A program made the translations under genes and the position numbers. The notes beneath the pieces are model-generated. The model ran no database searches. It saw nothing but the letters and a program-made list of their open reading frames with translations, and had not been told where the DNA came from. Shown piece after piece: positions 43,476-52,288 of a stretch of 64,000 nucleotides of DNA. Every line of letters starts with the position of its first letter. Within the stretch, counting starts at the first letter, position 1. This stretch comes from Humidesulfovibrio sp. (GTDB lineage Bacteria > Desulfobacterota > Desulfovibrionia > Desulfovibrionales > Desulfovibrionaceae), in the NCBI RefSeq assembly GCF_031082295.1, contig NZ_JAVHLD010000002.1, positions 110,042-174,041 on the forward strand. The letters run 5' to 3'.

Positions 43476-44128
43476 TACTTCGCCTCCCACTGGGCCAGCA
43501 GCGCGTCGAGCAGGCCGGGCCGGTTGATGGTGCGGGTGCGGCCAGCCACGTAAATGGCGCGCAGCTCGTCCGCGGCGGTGTCCAGGTCGTCGTTGACGAT
43601 GAGGTAGTCGAACTGCCCGGACTGGCTGAGCTCGCCCAGGGCGTTGCCCAGGCGCTTGGCTATGGCTTCCTCGGAGTCGGTGCCGCGCCCGCGCAGACGG
43701 CGCTCCAGTTCCTGCCTCGACGGCGGCTGGATGAACACGAACAGCCCCTGCGGGAACACCTTCTTGACCTGTAACGCGCCCTGCACGTCGATGTCGAAGA
43801 GCACATCGCGCCCGCTGGCGAGGTGTTCCTCCACCGGGGCCTTGGGCGTGCCGTAGAGGTTGCCGTGAACCTCAGCCCACTCGGCGAAGTACCCAGCGTC
43901 GCGACGGGAGAGGAACTCCTCGCGAGTGAGGAAGTGGTAGTCCACGCCGTCCTTTTCCTGGCCGCGCGGAGCGCGCGTCGTGCAGGAGATGGAGTAGGCG
44001 AAGTGCGGAAACTCCGCGCGCAGGCGCTCCACCAGGGTGCTCTTTCCCGCGCCGGAGGGCGCGGAGATCACCAGGCACAGGCCCAGTCGCGGCGTGTTCT
44101 CGATGCTGCTTGCGCTTGTGGCGACCAC
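43475..44128 (-). CDS. gmk: Guanylate kinase
   Basis: 217 residues. It phosphorylates GMP to GDP. The P-loop is SAPSGAGKSTLV; SCTTRAPRGQEKDGVDYHFL is the GMP-binding region and RLRGRGTDSEE the LID. The start is GTG 44128, immediately after the remA TAA, with GAGGAGG upstream. Co-transcribed with yicC and remA, a common bacterial order. Confidence 0.96.
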   Translation of the reverse strand: MVATSASSIENTPRLGLCLVISAPSGAGKSTLVERLRAEFPHFAYSISCTTRAPRGQEKDGVDYHFLTREEFLSRRDAGYFAEWAEVHGNLYGTPKAPVEEHLASGRDVLFDIDVQGALQVKKVFPQGLFVFIQPPSRQELERRLRGRGTDSEEAIAKRLGNALGELSQSGQFDYLIVNDDLDTAADELRAIYVAGRTRTINRPGLLDALLAQWEAK

Positions 44129-44419
44129 TTAATCCTCCTCGCGGCGGGAGCTGGCGTCCTCGGCCTGGAAACGCTGACCAATGGTCTCGGCCTGGATTGC
44201 CGACAGAATGACATGGTTGGAATCCGTGACCACGATGGCGCGCGTCTTGCGGCCCTGGGTGGCGTCGATGAGCCGGTTGTCCTGGCGCGCATCTTCACGG
44301 AGCCTGCGCATGGGCGCGCTGGCGGGGTCGACAATGGCGACGACGCGAGAGGCCACGACGAAGTTGCCGAAGCCAAGGTTCACCAACCGCTGGCGATGTT
44401 TCTGCGCGGTCTTGTCCAT
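44129..44419 (-). CDS. remA: RemA-like DUF370 family DNA-binding protein
   Basis: 96 residues. [25 protein letters not shown], then [21 protein letters not shown], are the signature of DUF370 (RemA/RemB), which in Bacillus acts as an oligomeric DNA-binding activator. In Gram-negative bacteria its role is less known, but its position between yicC and gmk is conserved. Its stop touches the gmk start. Confidence 0.88.
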   Translation of the reverse strand: MDKTAQKHRQRLVNLGFGNFVVASRVVAIVDPASAPMRRLREDARQDNRLIDATQGRKTRAIVVTDSNHVILSAIQAETIGQRFQAEDASSRREED

Positions 44420-44426
44420 ACCCCAC

Positions 44427-45308
44427 CTACTCCAGATTCTGCACCTGTTCGCGGCATTTCTCCAACTCCACCTTGAACTCCACGGTCAGACGGCTCAGCT
44501 CCACGTCCTGGGCCTTGTTGCCGCAGGTGTTGATCTCACGGAAGGCCTCCTGGATGAGGAAGTCCAGTCGCTTGCCCGCCTCGCCGTCCGACGACACGGC
44601 TTCTTCCAGGCGATCCAGGTGCGCTGCGAGCCGGGTAATCTCCTCGCTCACGTCCAGGCGGTCGGCCAGCACGGCAACTTCCTGCGCCAGCCGCTCCTCG
44701 GTGAAGGTCATGCCCGCCTGGGCCACCAGGGCGTTCAGACGCTCCGCCGTGGCGGCCTGCTTGTCCTTCAGCACCACGGGCACGCGCTCGCCGACTGCGG
44801 CCGCAAGGACGCGCAGCCGGGCAAAGCGTTCCTTAAGGTCGCGGGCCAGCTCCTCGCCCTCAACACGGCGGGAGCTGTTCCAATCCTGCAGCGCCTTCTT
44901 GAGCCCCTGCTCCAGGCTGGCCGCAAGGCCGGGGTCAGGCTCGACGGAATCGTCGCGCCAGAGGTGCGAGGCCGAAATGAGGCGGTTCAAGTCCGGCGTG
45001 AACTCGACCTTCTGGATGGCGGCCAAGGCCCGCAACTGGTCGAGCATTGCTCCGGCCTGGGCGGTGTTCAGGCTGACGCCCAAAAGCGCGGCCGAGCGCG
45101 TCTCCACGCTCAGGGAAACGTCCACGCGTCCGCGCGCGGCGTTCTTGCGCAGGATCTTCTCGAAGCGCGTCTCCAGGCTGCGCAGCACGGAAGGCATGCG
45201 CCATTTCATGTCGAGGAAGCGGTTGTTGACGCTCCTGATCTCCCAGACATGGCTGAAGTCGTCGGCAATAGTCTCATGTCGGCCAAAGCCGGTCATGCTC
45301 ACAGGCAT
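44427..45308 (-). CDS. yicC: YicC-family endoribonuclease
   Basis: 293 residues. [12 protein letters not shown] is the conserved N-terminus and [17 protein letters not shown] the next block; the C-terminal DUF1732 contains [20 protein letters not shown] and the acidic C-terminal end. YicC proteins are metal-dependent endoribonucleases acting in RNA turnover. ATG 45308 has GGAGCAAAC; it overlaps the DUF4416 stop by 10 nt. The frame to 45425 lacks a start signal. Confidence 0.92.
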   Translation of the reverse strand: MPVSMTGFGRHETIADDFSHVWEIRSVNNRFLDMKWRMPSVLRSLETRFEKILRKNAARGRVDVSLSVETRSAALLGVSLNTAQAGAMLDQLRALAAIQKVEFTPDLNRLISASHLWRDDSVEPDPGLAASLEQGLKKALQDWNSSRRVEGEELARDLKERFARLRVLAAAVGERVPVVLKDKQAATAERLNALVAQAGMTFTEERLAQEVAVLADRLDVSEEITRLAAHLDRLEEAVSSDGEAGKRLDFLIQEAFREINTCGNKAQDVELSRLTVEFKVELEKCREQVQNLE

Positions 45309-45892
45309 TCGTTTGCTCCTTCGGGCGCGGACTCGTCCGCTGCCTCTACGGTTGTTTTGTACAGCGCGCGCAGTTCCGTCAAGCGCCGTTTCATGTCCTC
45401 GGTGGCATAATCCGGGAAGGTCCAAGGCAAGACGACCCAGCCCGACTTTTTGTTGTAGATCATGGTCAGGTCGGCCCAGATGCCCCGCCCCAGGTACACC
45501 CGGTGCGTGAAATTCTTGCCCGAGGCCAGCACGAGGCGCTCCAGGGTGATGAGGCCGGGATCGAGGTTCACCCGGCGCGCACCATTGGGAGCGTTGTTCG
45601 CGGGACGGGCGTGGGCGCGCTCGTCGTCGTTGGTGGCCAGCTTTACGGCCACAAGACCATCCAGGGGCACCAAACGCGCAAACCCAAGAATGCGCCTGGC
45701 CAGGGGAACGCCAAGCTCCTCGTCGTAGTAGGCCGTGTGGTCGAAGAGCAGCGGCGGCGATTCATAGTCGATCGGACCATAGCGCTTCAGGAGCTCCGAG
45801 CGGTACCCCGGCCAGGAGATTTCCCACCAGTCGCTTGCTGCCAGCACCGAGAGCACCAGCTTGCCGGGGGTTGGCTCGCGCGGGATGCTCAC
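45299..45892 (-). CDS. DUF4416 family protein
   Basis: 197 residues. LLFDHTAYYDEELGVPLARR, then VNLDPGLITLERLVLASGKN and WADLTMIYNKKSGWVVLPWT are DUF4416 blocks. The function is unknown. Its ATG overlaps the mtaB stop by 4 nt (ATGA) and its end overlaps yicC, so it is locked into the operon. Confidence 0.88.
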   Translation of the reverse strand: MSIPREPTPGKLVLSVLAASDWWEISWPGYRSELLKRYGPIDYESPPLLFDHTAYYDEELGVPLARRILGFARLVPLDGLVAVKLATNDDERAHARPANNAPNGARRVNLDPGLITLERLVLASGKNFTHRVYLGRGIWADLTMIYNKKSGWVVLPWTFPDYATEDMKRRLTELRALYKTTVEAADESAPEGANECL

Positions 45893-47184
45893 GCCGGCTC
45901 CCCCACGGCTTCGCCCACAAGGCGGCCATCCTCAACGCCTTCAGGACGCATGCGCACCAGGCTGCCGGGCCGCAGCCCCTGTCCCCGAACCTGGCATTGC
46001 GCGTAATACTCGCACACGCCGTTGCCCTCGCCAGTCTCCACCAGCACGGTCAGCTCCGGCAGCTCGGCCAAGGACTTGAGGAAGGCGCGCTTGCGGGACT
46101 CGGCGAGGCCGCGCAGCCGTGCGGCGCGTGCCGTGCGTTCGGCCTTGGGCAGGGCGTCGGGCCAGTCGGCGGCGGGAGTGCCGGGCCTGGGCGAATAGGG
46201 GAACACGTGGGCATAGGTGAGGGGAAGCTCGCGGCAGAAGGCGTAGGAATTCTCGTACTGGGCCTCGGTCTCGCCGGGAAAACCGGTGAGCAGGTCCGCG
46301 CCGAGTCCCAGGCGAGGCCAGAAGCGCTTAAGCTGCGCCAGGAACTCCAGCACCTGCTCAGGCCGGTAGTGGCCGCGCCCCATCCGCCGCAACACCTCGG
46401 AATCACAGCTTTGCAACGACAGGTGCAGATGCGGAGCCACAAGCCGGGACGTGCCTAAGACCTCCAGCGCCTTGGCGCCGAGCTGCCCCGGCTCGACGGA
46501 ACTCAGGCGCAGGCGCGCGCGGCCCGCCCACTGCGGCGAAAGCTCATGCTCGATGCGCGCCAGCAGGTCCCAAAAATCCAGCGGGCTCGGCAAGTCGCGG
46601 CCGAACTGGCGCAGGTTCACGCCGGAGAGCACAAGCTCCCGGTACCCAGAGTCAAGCAGGCGACGCATTTCCGAGAGGACTTCGTCCGGTTCGCGGCTGA
46701 CGCTCGCCCCACGGGTGAGCGGAACGATGCAGTAGGTGCAGCCGTGGGAACAGCCGTCCTGCACCTTGACCACGGCCCGGGCGCGATTGAACGCGCCGAT
46801 CTGGAAAGGCGGAAAGGGACGTGGCTGCGGCAGAGGCTCAGTGGCGTGGGGCTCAAGCGGCCAGTGCAGAAGGTCGGTCTTGCGGTCCTGGGGCACCACA
46901 ACGTCCACCTCGGGCATGGCGGACAATTCCTCGCGCAGCACCTGGGCCGCGCACCCCGTGACCACGATGCGCGCGCCGGGGTTCGTTTTCCGCAGGCGGC
47001 GCACCAGGGCGCGCAGATCACTCACCGCGCGGCTGGTGACGGCGCAGGAGTTCACCAGCAGCACCTGTGCCTCATCCGGCACGGCGGCTTCCACAAGTCC
47101 CTGGGCGCGCCAGGACTCTGTCAGCGCCTCGGACTCGTACTGATTGATCTTGCAACCAAGCGTGGATACGTGAAATTTCTGCAT
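45889..47184 (-). CDS. mtaB: tRNA t6A37 methylthiotransferase MtaB
   Basis: 431 residues of the MiaB/radical-SAM methylthiotransferase family. The UPF0004 domain (VSTLGCKINQYESEAL, with cluster cysteines) precedes the radical-SAM motif CSHGCTYC and a C-terminal TRAM-like end (VLVETGEGNGVCEYYA). The GCKINQYE form and length point to MtaB, which makes ms2t6A37 in ANN-reading tRNAs. ATG 47184 is used; the frame to 47226 adds a poor N-terminus. First gene of the operon. Confidence 0.9.
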   Translation of the reverse strand: MQKFHVSTLGCKINQYESEALTESWRAQGLVEAAVPDEAQVLLVNSCAVTSRAVSDLRALVRRLRKTNPGARIVVTGCAAQVLREELSAMPEVDVVVPQDRKTDLLHWPLEPHATEPLPQPRPFPPFQIGAFNRARAVVKVQDGCSHGCTYCIVPLTRGASVSREPDEVLSEMRRLLDSGYRELVLSGVNLRQFGRDLPSPLDFWDLLARIEHELSPQWAGRARLRLSSVEPGQLGAKALEVLGTSRLVAPHLHLSLQSCDSEVLRRMGRGHYRPEQVLEFLAQLKRFWPRLGLGADLLTGFPGETEAQYENSYAFCRELPLTYAHVFPYSPRPGTPAADWPDALPKAERTARAARLRGLAESRKRAFLKSLAELPELTVLVETGEGNGVCEYYAQCQVRGQGLRPGSLVRMRPEGVEDGRLVGEAVGEPA

Positions 47185-47259
47185 GGCCCCAATCTTTTCG
47201 TGGAATATTTTCAGCTTCCGGGTCACAATGTAACTCGCTCAACCAACCGGAGACAACGC

Positions 47260-47793
47260 ATGCGCCACATCAACCTCGCCACCGCACTCGCCTTGTGCGC
47301 CTGCGCAATGCTGCACCTTTCCGGCTGCGCTGGCGGCACAAACGGCTGGCTCATCCTGACCGACGCCGACCAGCGCCGGGCCATCGAGCGCTACAGGACG
47401 GCGCTCGCCAAAGAGCCGGACGACTGGATGCTCCAGAAGCGCCTGGGCCTGGCCTACTTCGACCTCAAGGACTACGCCCTTGCCGAGCACAGCCTTGAAC
47501 GGGCACAGGCGATCAATCCCGGCGAACCGGAGAGCCTCTTGTACCTGGGCCTGTCGCGCATTGGCAAGGGCGAGCGAGAGACCGGGCTGGACCAGCTTGC
47601 CACTTTCCGCTGGCCCTTCAAGTTCTATCACCAGCAGTTCGTGCAGGAGGAGGCCAATCGTTTGCGCAAGCACCCGGAAGAGCCGTCCGAACAGGTCATC
47701 AAGGACATCCTGGAGGCCCTGAAGAAAGGCAAGCGCGAACAGTGGGAAATGGAGAGCGACACACCAAGCGGCAGGCGGCCAAACTGGTATTAG
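47260..47793 (+). CDS. TPR lipoprotein
   Basis: 177 residues. A signal sequence ends in the lipobox HLSGC, so the mature protein is membrane-anchored. Two or more TPR-like helices follow (WMLQKRLGLAYFDLKDYALA, AINPGEPESLLYLGLSRI). Probably a scaffold in envelope assembly; partner unknown. CCGGAG precedes ATG 47260. It is divergent from mtaB. Confidence 0.82.
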   Translation: MRHINLATALALCACAMLHLSGCAGGTNGWLILTDADQRRAIERYRTALAKEPDDWMLQKRLGLAYFDLKDYALAEHSLERAQAINPGEPESLLYLGLSRIGKGERETGLDQLATFRWPFKFYHQQFVQEEANRLRKHPEEPSEQVIKDILEALKKGKREQWEMESDTPSGRRPNWY

Positions 47794-47830
47794 GCCTTCG
47801 CGCAGCTCAGTCCGCGACCTGTCCGGCCTC

Positions 47831-48880
47831 TTACGATCCGGCCACCACCGACCCGGCCAGCACAACGCCGGCGGAATCGTAAACCGCGGCCACCTGTCCC
47901 GGCGCGGGCTTCAGCTGCGGGTCGAAATACTGCACGACCAGGGAGAGCGCGCCAGGACTTGTCCCGGAAACCTCCACCCGTGCGGGCCGGGCCGACTCGC
48001 GGTAGCGCGTCTGCACCTGCACCTCGGTCGGCCAGTGCCGCGGCTCCACCAGCAGGTTGACCTCCGTCGCCAGGAAGGACCGTGCCTGCAGCGCCTCTCG
48101 CGGGGCCACCACCAGCACGTTGCGGTGCAGATCCTTATCAAGCACGTAAAGCGGCTCGCGCCAGGCGATGCCCAGCCCACGCCGCTGGCCGATGGTGGTG
48201 CGCCAAAGCCCCTGGTGCCTGCCGACCACGGTTCCGTCGGGCAATTCCACCGTCCCGCCCTCCGGAAGCCTGGCGCAACGCCCGGACAGGAAAGCCCGGT
48301 AGTCGTCTCCAGGCACGAAGCATATCTCCTGGCTCTCCTCCGGCAGAGGTGACGTGCAATTCCGGCGCTCCAACTCCGCCCGGGCCTCCGACTTCAGGCG
48401 AAGGGCCAGGGGAAACACGGCCCGCGACAGCCGCTCACGCGGCACCAGGGACAGGAAGTAGCTCTGGTCCTTGGCCGGGTCCACCCCACGCGCAAGCGCC
48501 CAACCGTAGACATCGTGCGTACCGCAGGCCGCGAAATGCCCGGTGGCGAGGCTGTCCGCGCCAAGCTCCAGGGCTCTGTCCAGCACCAGCCCGAACTTGA
48601 GGTGCGCGTTGCAGCGCGCGCAGGGGTTGGGCGTGCGCCCGGTCAGATATTCCTCGGCAAAGGGGGCGGCCACAAGGGCCTCGAACTCCGCCCGCAGGTC
48701 GAGCAGGTGCAGGGGAACGCCGAGCCGCGCGCAGGCCTCGGCCAGGCCTTTCGCCGCGGCATCGTCGATGTTGGGCAGGAAGAACCCGTGCAATGCCATG
48801 ACCTCGTGACCGGCATCGCGCAGGGCCAGCAGCGCGGCCAGGCTGTCGCCGCCACCGCTCACGGCAACGGCGATGGTCAA
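47831..48880 (-). CDS. mnmA: tRNA-specific 2-thiouridylase MnmA
   Basis: 349 residues. It thiolates U34 of tRNA-Lys, -Glu and -Gln. The PP-loop is VAVSGGGDSLAA (Gly where most have Val), TPNPCARCNAHLKFG carries the first catalytic Cys and SQEICFVPGDDYRAFL the second; TTIGQRRGLGIA is the C-terminal signature. The start is a TTG at 48880 overlapping the stop of the preceding glycosyltransferase gene (TTGA), with GGGGG upstream; no in-frame ATG fits. Confidence 0.92.
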   Translation of the reverse strand: MTIAVAVSGGGDSLAALLALRDAGHEVMALHGFFLPNIDDAAAKGLAEACARLGVPLHLLDLRAEFEALVAAPFAEEYLTGRTPNPCARCNAHLKFGLVLDRALELGADSLATGHFAACGTHDVYGWALARGVDPAKDQSYFLSLVPRERLSRAVFPLALRLKSEARAELERRNCTSPLPEESQEICFVPGDDYRAFLSGRCARLPEGGTVELPDGTVVGRHQGLWRTTIGQRRGLGIAWREPLYVLDKDLHRNVLVVAPREALQARSFLATEVNLLVEPRHWPTEVQVQTRYRESARPARVEVSGTSPGALSLVVQYFDPQLKPAPGQVAAVYDSAGVVLAGSVVAGS

Positions 48881-49653
48881 GGCTTCGGCCCCCAGTCCTC
48901 GCGCTCGGTGGCGCGCACATACTTGAGGAAGGCGTAGAAGGCGCCGTGCACGGCGTTGATGTACCCTGCGCGGCCGTCCAGAATGCCGAGCTTCAGCAGG
49001 TACAGCTTGGCGAAACGCGCCAGGCCGTGGATGGTCCCGGCCAGCACGCCGCCGGGGCGGCCCTTGGCCTTGAGCGCATCCGCACCCTGCTGGGCGTAGG
49101 AGTTGATCTTGTCCAGGTGCTCCCGGAAATTGCGGTAGGGATAGTGGATGATGTCGCCGTCGAGCCTGCCGGTGTCGCCCAAGGGGTGAAAGCTGTAGTG
49201 CGCCCCGCTTACGTGGACCTCCATGCGCGAGGGCCGGAACAGGCGCAGCAACCGGTCCGGGTACCAGCCGCTGTGGCGCATGAACCGGTCGAAATAAAAC
49301 GACGAGCGCGGCATCCAATACCCCGCGAGGTCTTCCTCGCGAGTCACGGCGGCGCGGATGCTCGCGGCCAGCTCGTCGGTGAGGTACTCGTCCTGATCCA
49401 GGCTGACCACCCAGTCCACTGCCGGTACCAGAGACTTGATGTGCTCCAGCGCGTAGCGGAACTGTGGCCCCGGCCCCTCCCAACGGCGCTCCAGCACCAC
49501 CGCCCCGGCGGCGCGGGCGATGTCGCAGGTGGCGTCCGTGCTGAGCGAGTCCACCACGATGATCTGGTCGCAGAAGGATAGGCTGGCCAGGCAGCGCGCC
49601 AGCAGGCGTTCGCCGTTGTAGGTCAGGATGAGTCCGAGGGTGCGTGGGGCCAT
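48877..49653 (-). CDS. GT2-family glycosyltransferase (WaaE-like)
   Basis: 258 residues. An inverting GT-A enzyme: GLILTYNGERLLARCLASLS, the metal-binding DxD region LDQDEYLTDEL, and WYPDRLLRLFRPSRM of WaaE/KdtX-type transferases that add sugar to the LPS inner core. ATG 49653 is used; the frame to 50001 is noncoding by composition. Translation is coupled to mnmA by the TTGA overlap. It is divergent from the RluA-CoaE fusion gene. Confidence 0.85.
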   Translation of the reverse strand: MAPRTLGLILTYNGERLLARCLASLSFCDQIIVVDSLSTDATCDIARAAGAVVLERRWEGPGPQFRYALEHIKSLVPAVDWVVSLDQDEYLTDELAASIRAAVTREEDLAGYWMPRSSFYFDRFMRHSGWYPDRLLRLFRPSRMEVHVSGAHYSFHPLGDTGRLDGDIIHYPYRNFREHLDKINSYAQQGADALKAKGRPGGVLAGTIHGLARFAKLYLLKLGILDGRAGYINAVHGAFYAFLKYVRATEREDWGPKP

Positions 49654-49762
49654 GCGCGGGCTTGTACGACGCGCGCACTCGGGGGTCAAGTTGCGGTGCG
49701 CTCTGCTGCGCGTGTCCAGGCGTGTTTGTGCTTTTACCCTCGCCGGGTTATAGAGGCGAACC

Positions 49763-51550
49763 ATGAACGAAACGCCTGAATCAAAATGTTTTGAGCGCGC
49801 TGCCGCGCCAAACGACGCCGGGACGCGCCTGGACCAGTTCTGGTCGCGCGAGCTCTCCGGCTCCGGCATCTCCCGTGAACGCATCAAGGACTGGATCGTC
49901 GGCGGCTTCGCCAAGATCGGCGGCAAGGCCTGCCGCAAGCCCGGCCATCGGCTGGAGGGCGACGAGAAGCTGGCCCTGCTGCCACCGGCCTTCTCCATCA
50001 AGGACTCGCCAGGCGCCGAGGACGGCCCACTGCCCGTGGTCTATCGCGACGACGACCTCGTCGTCATCGACAAGCCAGCCATGCTGGCCACCCATCCCGC
50101 GCCCGGAAAACCCGACGGAACGCTGGTCAACCGCCTGCTGCACCATTTTCCTCAGCTCCTGCCGGAGACCTCGGGCATGGAGGGCGAGCGGCCGGGCATT
50201 GTGCACCGCCTGGACAAGGACACCACCGGCCTCATCATGGTGGCCCTGAACGAGGGCACGCGCCTGGCGTTGTCCAAGGCTTTCGCCGCGCGCGCCGTGA
50301 GCAAGACCTATCTGGCCATCGTGCACGGCCGCCCCAAGGCCGAGCTGGTGGACCAGGAGGCGGGCGACGCCAACACGGGCCGCATCGACCTGCCCATCGG
50401 CCGCCACCCCTCCATCCGCACCAAGATGGCCGTGCTGCCGAAGGGCGGACGCGAGGCGCGCACCAGCTGGCGCAGACTGTGGACCGACCGCCTGGGCCGC
50501 GCGAGCCTCATGGCCGTGCGCCTGCACACGGGCCGCACCCACCAGATCCGCGTGCACCTGGCGCACATCGGCCACCCGCTGCTGGGCGACCCGGTTTACG
50601 GTCCGGCCCAGCACGCCCTCTGGGGCGCCCACGGCGGGCCGCTTGCTGGCCTTGCGCCCCGGCAGATGCTCCACGCCTTCCGGCTGGCCTTCCGGCATCC
50701 GCGCACAGGCGAGGTGCTGGACATCCGCCGCGACCCGCCGGAAGACTTTTCCGCGCTGCTGAACGCGCTTGAAGCCGACTGCCAGCGCGTGGTGCTTACC
50801 GGCATGCCCGGCTGCGGCAAGTCCGCCCTGCTGCGCGCCCTGGGGCGCCAGCCGCAGCCCCCGCCGACCTTCAGCGCCGACGCTTGCGTGGCCGCGCTGT
50901 ACGCTCCCGGAGCCGACGGCGCGACGCTCATCGCCCGCAGCTTCGGCCGCGAGCTGCTGGACGAGAGCGGCGGTGTGGACCGCCCGCGCCTGCTGGCCCT
51001 GCTGCAGGAAAAGCCAAGCTTGCGCCGGGAGCTGGAAGACATCATCCACCCGCTGGTGCAGCATGCCCTGCGGGAGTTTTGGGCCGCCCACGCCAGCGCG
51101 CCCCTGGCCGTGGCCGAGGTGCCTCTGTTCCTCGAAGCGGGCTGGCGTTCCGGTTCCGGCGAGGCCAAAAGCTCTCAGCCCGATGTGCTGGCCGATGTGC
51201 TTGTGGGCGTTCGCTGCCCAGAGGAAATGCGCCAGGGGGCCATGCGCGAGTCGCGCGGGCTGACGCCGGAAACCCTCGCGGCCTTCGATTCCTGGCAGTG
51301 GCCCGCCGAGCGGAAGCTTTCCGCCTGCGATCTCGTCATCGACAACGACGGCGGGCTTGAAGGGCCGGACGGGCTGGACGGCCGCGCCAAGGAGCTGCTC
51401 GCGGCCCTGGCGGCCCAGCGACAGGAACGGGCCAGGCTCTTCAAGGCCCGACAGGACGCCTTGCTCGACGCAGTTGCCGGCGAGACGGTGGAACTGCCCG
51501 GAGAGGATCTCGACGAGAGCGAGTTGGATTGGGAGGAAGACGAGGCGTGA
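49763..51550 (+). CDS. RluA-family pseudouridine synthase fused to dephospho-CoA kinase
   Basis: 595 residues in one frame. An S4-like RNA-binding domain (about 18-75) precedes an RluA/RluD pseudouridine synthase (about 90-330) with catalytic Asp151 in HRLDKDTTG and the LHTGRTHQIRVHLAHIGHPL block. From about 342 a CoaE domain begins: P-loop GMPGCGKS at 347, FSADACVAALYA, IIHPLVQHAL and VAEVPLFLEAGW are dephospho-CoA kinase motifs, phosphorylating dephospho-CoA to CoA. No stop separates the parts. The last ~50 residues are acidic. GTG of the rhomboid gene overlaps its stop. Confidence 0.93.
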   Translation: MNETPESKCFERAAAPNDAGTRLDQFWSRELSGSGISRERIKDWIVGGFAKIGGKACRKPGHRLEGDEKLALLPPAFSIKDSPGAEDGPLPVVYRDDDLVVIDKPAMLATHPAPGKPDGTLVNRLLHHFPQLLPETSGMEGERPGIVHRLDKDTTGLIMVALNEGTRLALSKAFAARAVSKTYLAIVHGRPKAELVDQEAGDANTGRIDLPIGRHPSIRTKMAVLPKGGREARTSWRRLWTDRLGRASLMAVRLHTGRTHQIRVHLAHIGHPLLGDPVYGPAQHALWGAHGGPLAGLAPRQMLHAFRLAFRHPRTGEVLDIRRDPPEDFSALLNALEADCQRVVLTGMPGCGKSALLRALGRQPQPPPTFSADACVAALYAPGADGATLIARSFGRELLDESGGVDRPRLLALLQEKPSLRRELEDIIHPLVQHALREFWAAHASAPLAVAEVPLFLEAGWRSGSGEAKSSQPDVLADVLVGVRCPEEMRQGAMRESRGLTPETLAAFDSWQWPAERKLSACDLVIDNDGGLEGPDGLDGRAKELLAALAAQRQERARLFKARQDALLDAVAGETVELPGEDLDESELDWEEDEA

Positions 51551-52272
51551 TCCCGCTCAAGGACGACATACCCAGGGTGCATACGCCCTACGCCGTCATT
51601 CTCGTCATCCTGGCCAACGTGGTCATGCACGTGCTCGTCAGCAGGCTGCACCCGGTGGGCCAGGAGCACGCCTACTACCTGTTCGGCGTGGTGCCCGCGC
51701 GCTACCTGTTTCCCGACTGGGCGGCTTTCGTGGGCTTCCCAGCCTTGGGCGTACTGCCCTTCTTCACGTACATGTTCCTGCACGGCGGCTGGTGGCATCT
51801 GGCCATGAACATGTGGATGCTCTGGATCTTCGCCGACAACATCGAGGACGTCATGGGTCCGGGCCGGTTCCTGGCCTTCTACCTGCTCTGCGGCCTGGCC
51901 GCGCTGGCCCTGCACATGTTCTTCAACATGGACGCCACCACGCCCATCATCGGCGCCTCCGGGGCCGTGGCCGGGGTCATGGGCGCGTATGTGCTCCTGT
52001 ACCCGCGCGGGAAGGTGCTCACCTTCATCCCCATCATCATCATTCCCTACATTGTCCGCCTGCCCGCCTGGCTATTCCTTGGGTTCTGGTTCATCTCACA
52101 AGTATTTTCAGGGCTCTTCGAGCAGATGGGCGCGCCGGTCAGGGGCATCGCCTGGTGGGCGCACGTGGGCGGCTTCCTGGCCGGCATGGTGCTGGTGCGC
52201 CTGTTCATGACGCCGGAGCGCTGCTACTATTGCGAATACAAGGGAACTCGCACGGACTTCCGCTTCGAGTGA
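51547..52272 (+). CDS. Rhomboid-family intramembrane serine protease
   Basis: 241 residues. Six or so membrane helices. The nucleophile Ser138 lies in GASGAVAGVMG, the partner His206 in WWAHVGGFLAGM, and HGGWWHLAMNMW provides the oxyanion loop. It cleaves membrane proteins within the bilayer; targets are unknown. GTG 51547 overlaps the preceding TGA. The C-terminus is a short tail with CYYC, a possible zinc ligand pair. Confidence 0.92.
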   Translation: MIPLKDDIPRVHTPYAVILVILANVVMHVLVSRLHPVGQEHAYYLFGVVPARYLFPDWAAFVGFPALGVLPFFTYMFLHGGWWHLAMNMWMLWIFADNIEDVMGPGRFLAFYLLCGLAALALHMFFNMDATTPIIGASGAVAGVMGAYVLLYPRGKVLTFIPIIIIPYIVRLPAWLFLGFWFISQVFSGLFEQMGAPVRGIAWWAHVGGFLAGMVLVRLFMTPERCYYCEYKGTRTDFRFE

Positions 52273-52288
52273 ATCCACGCAGAAATGG

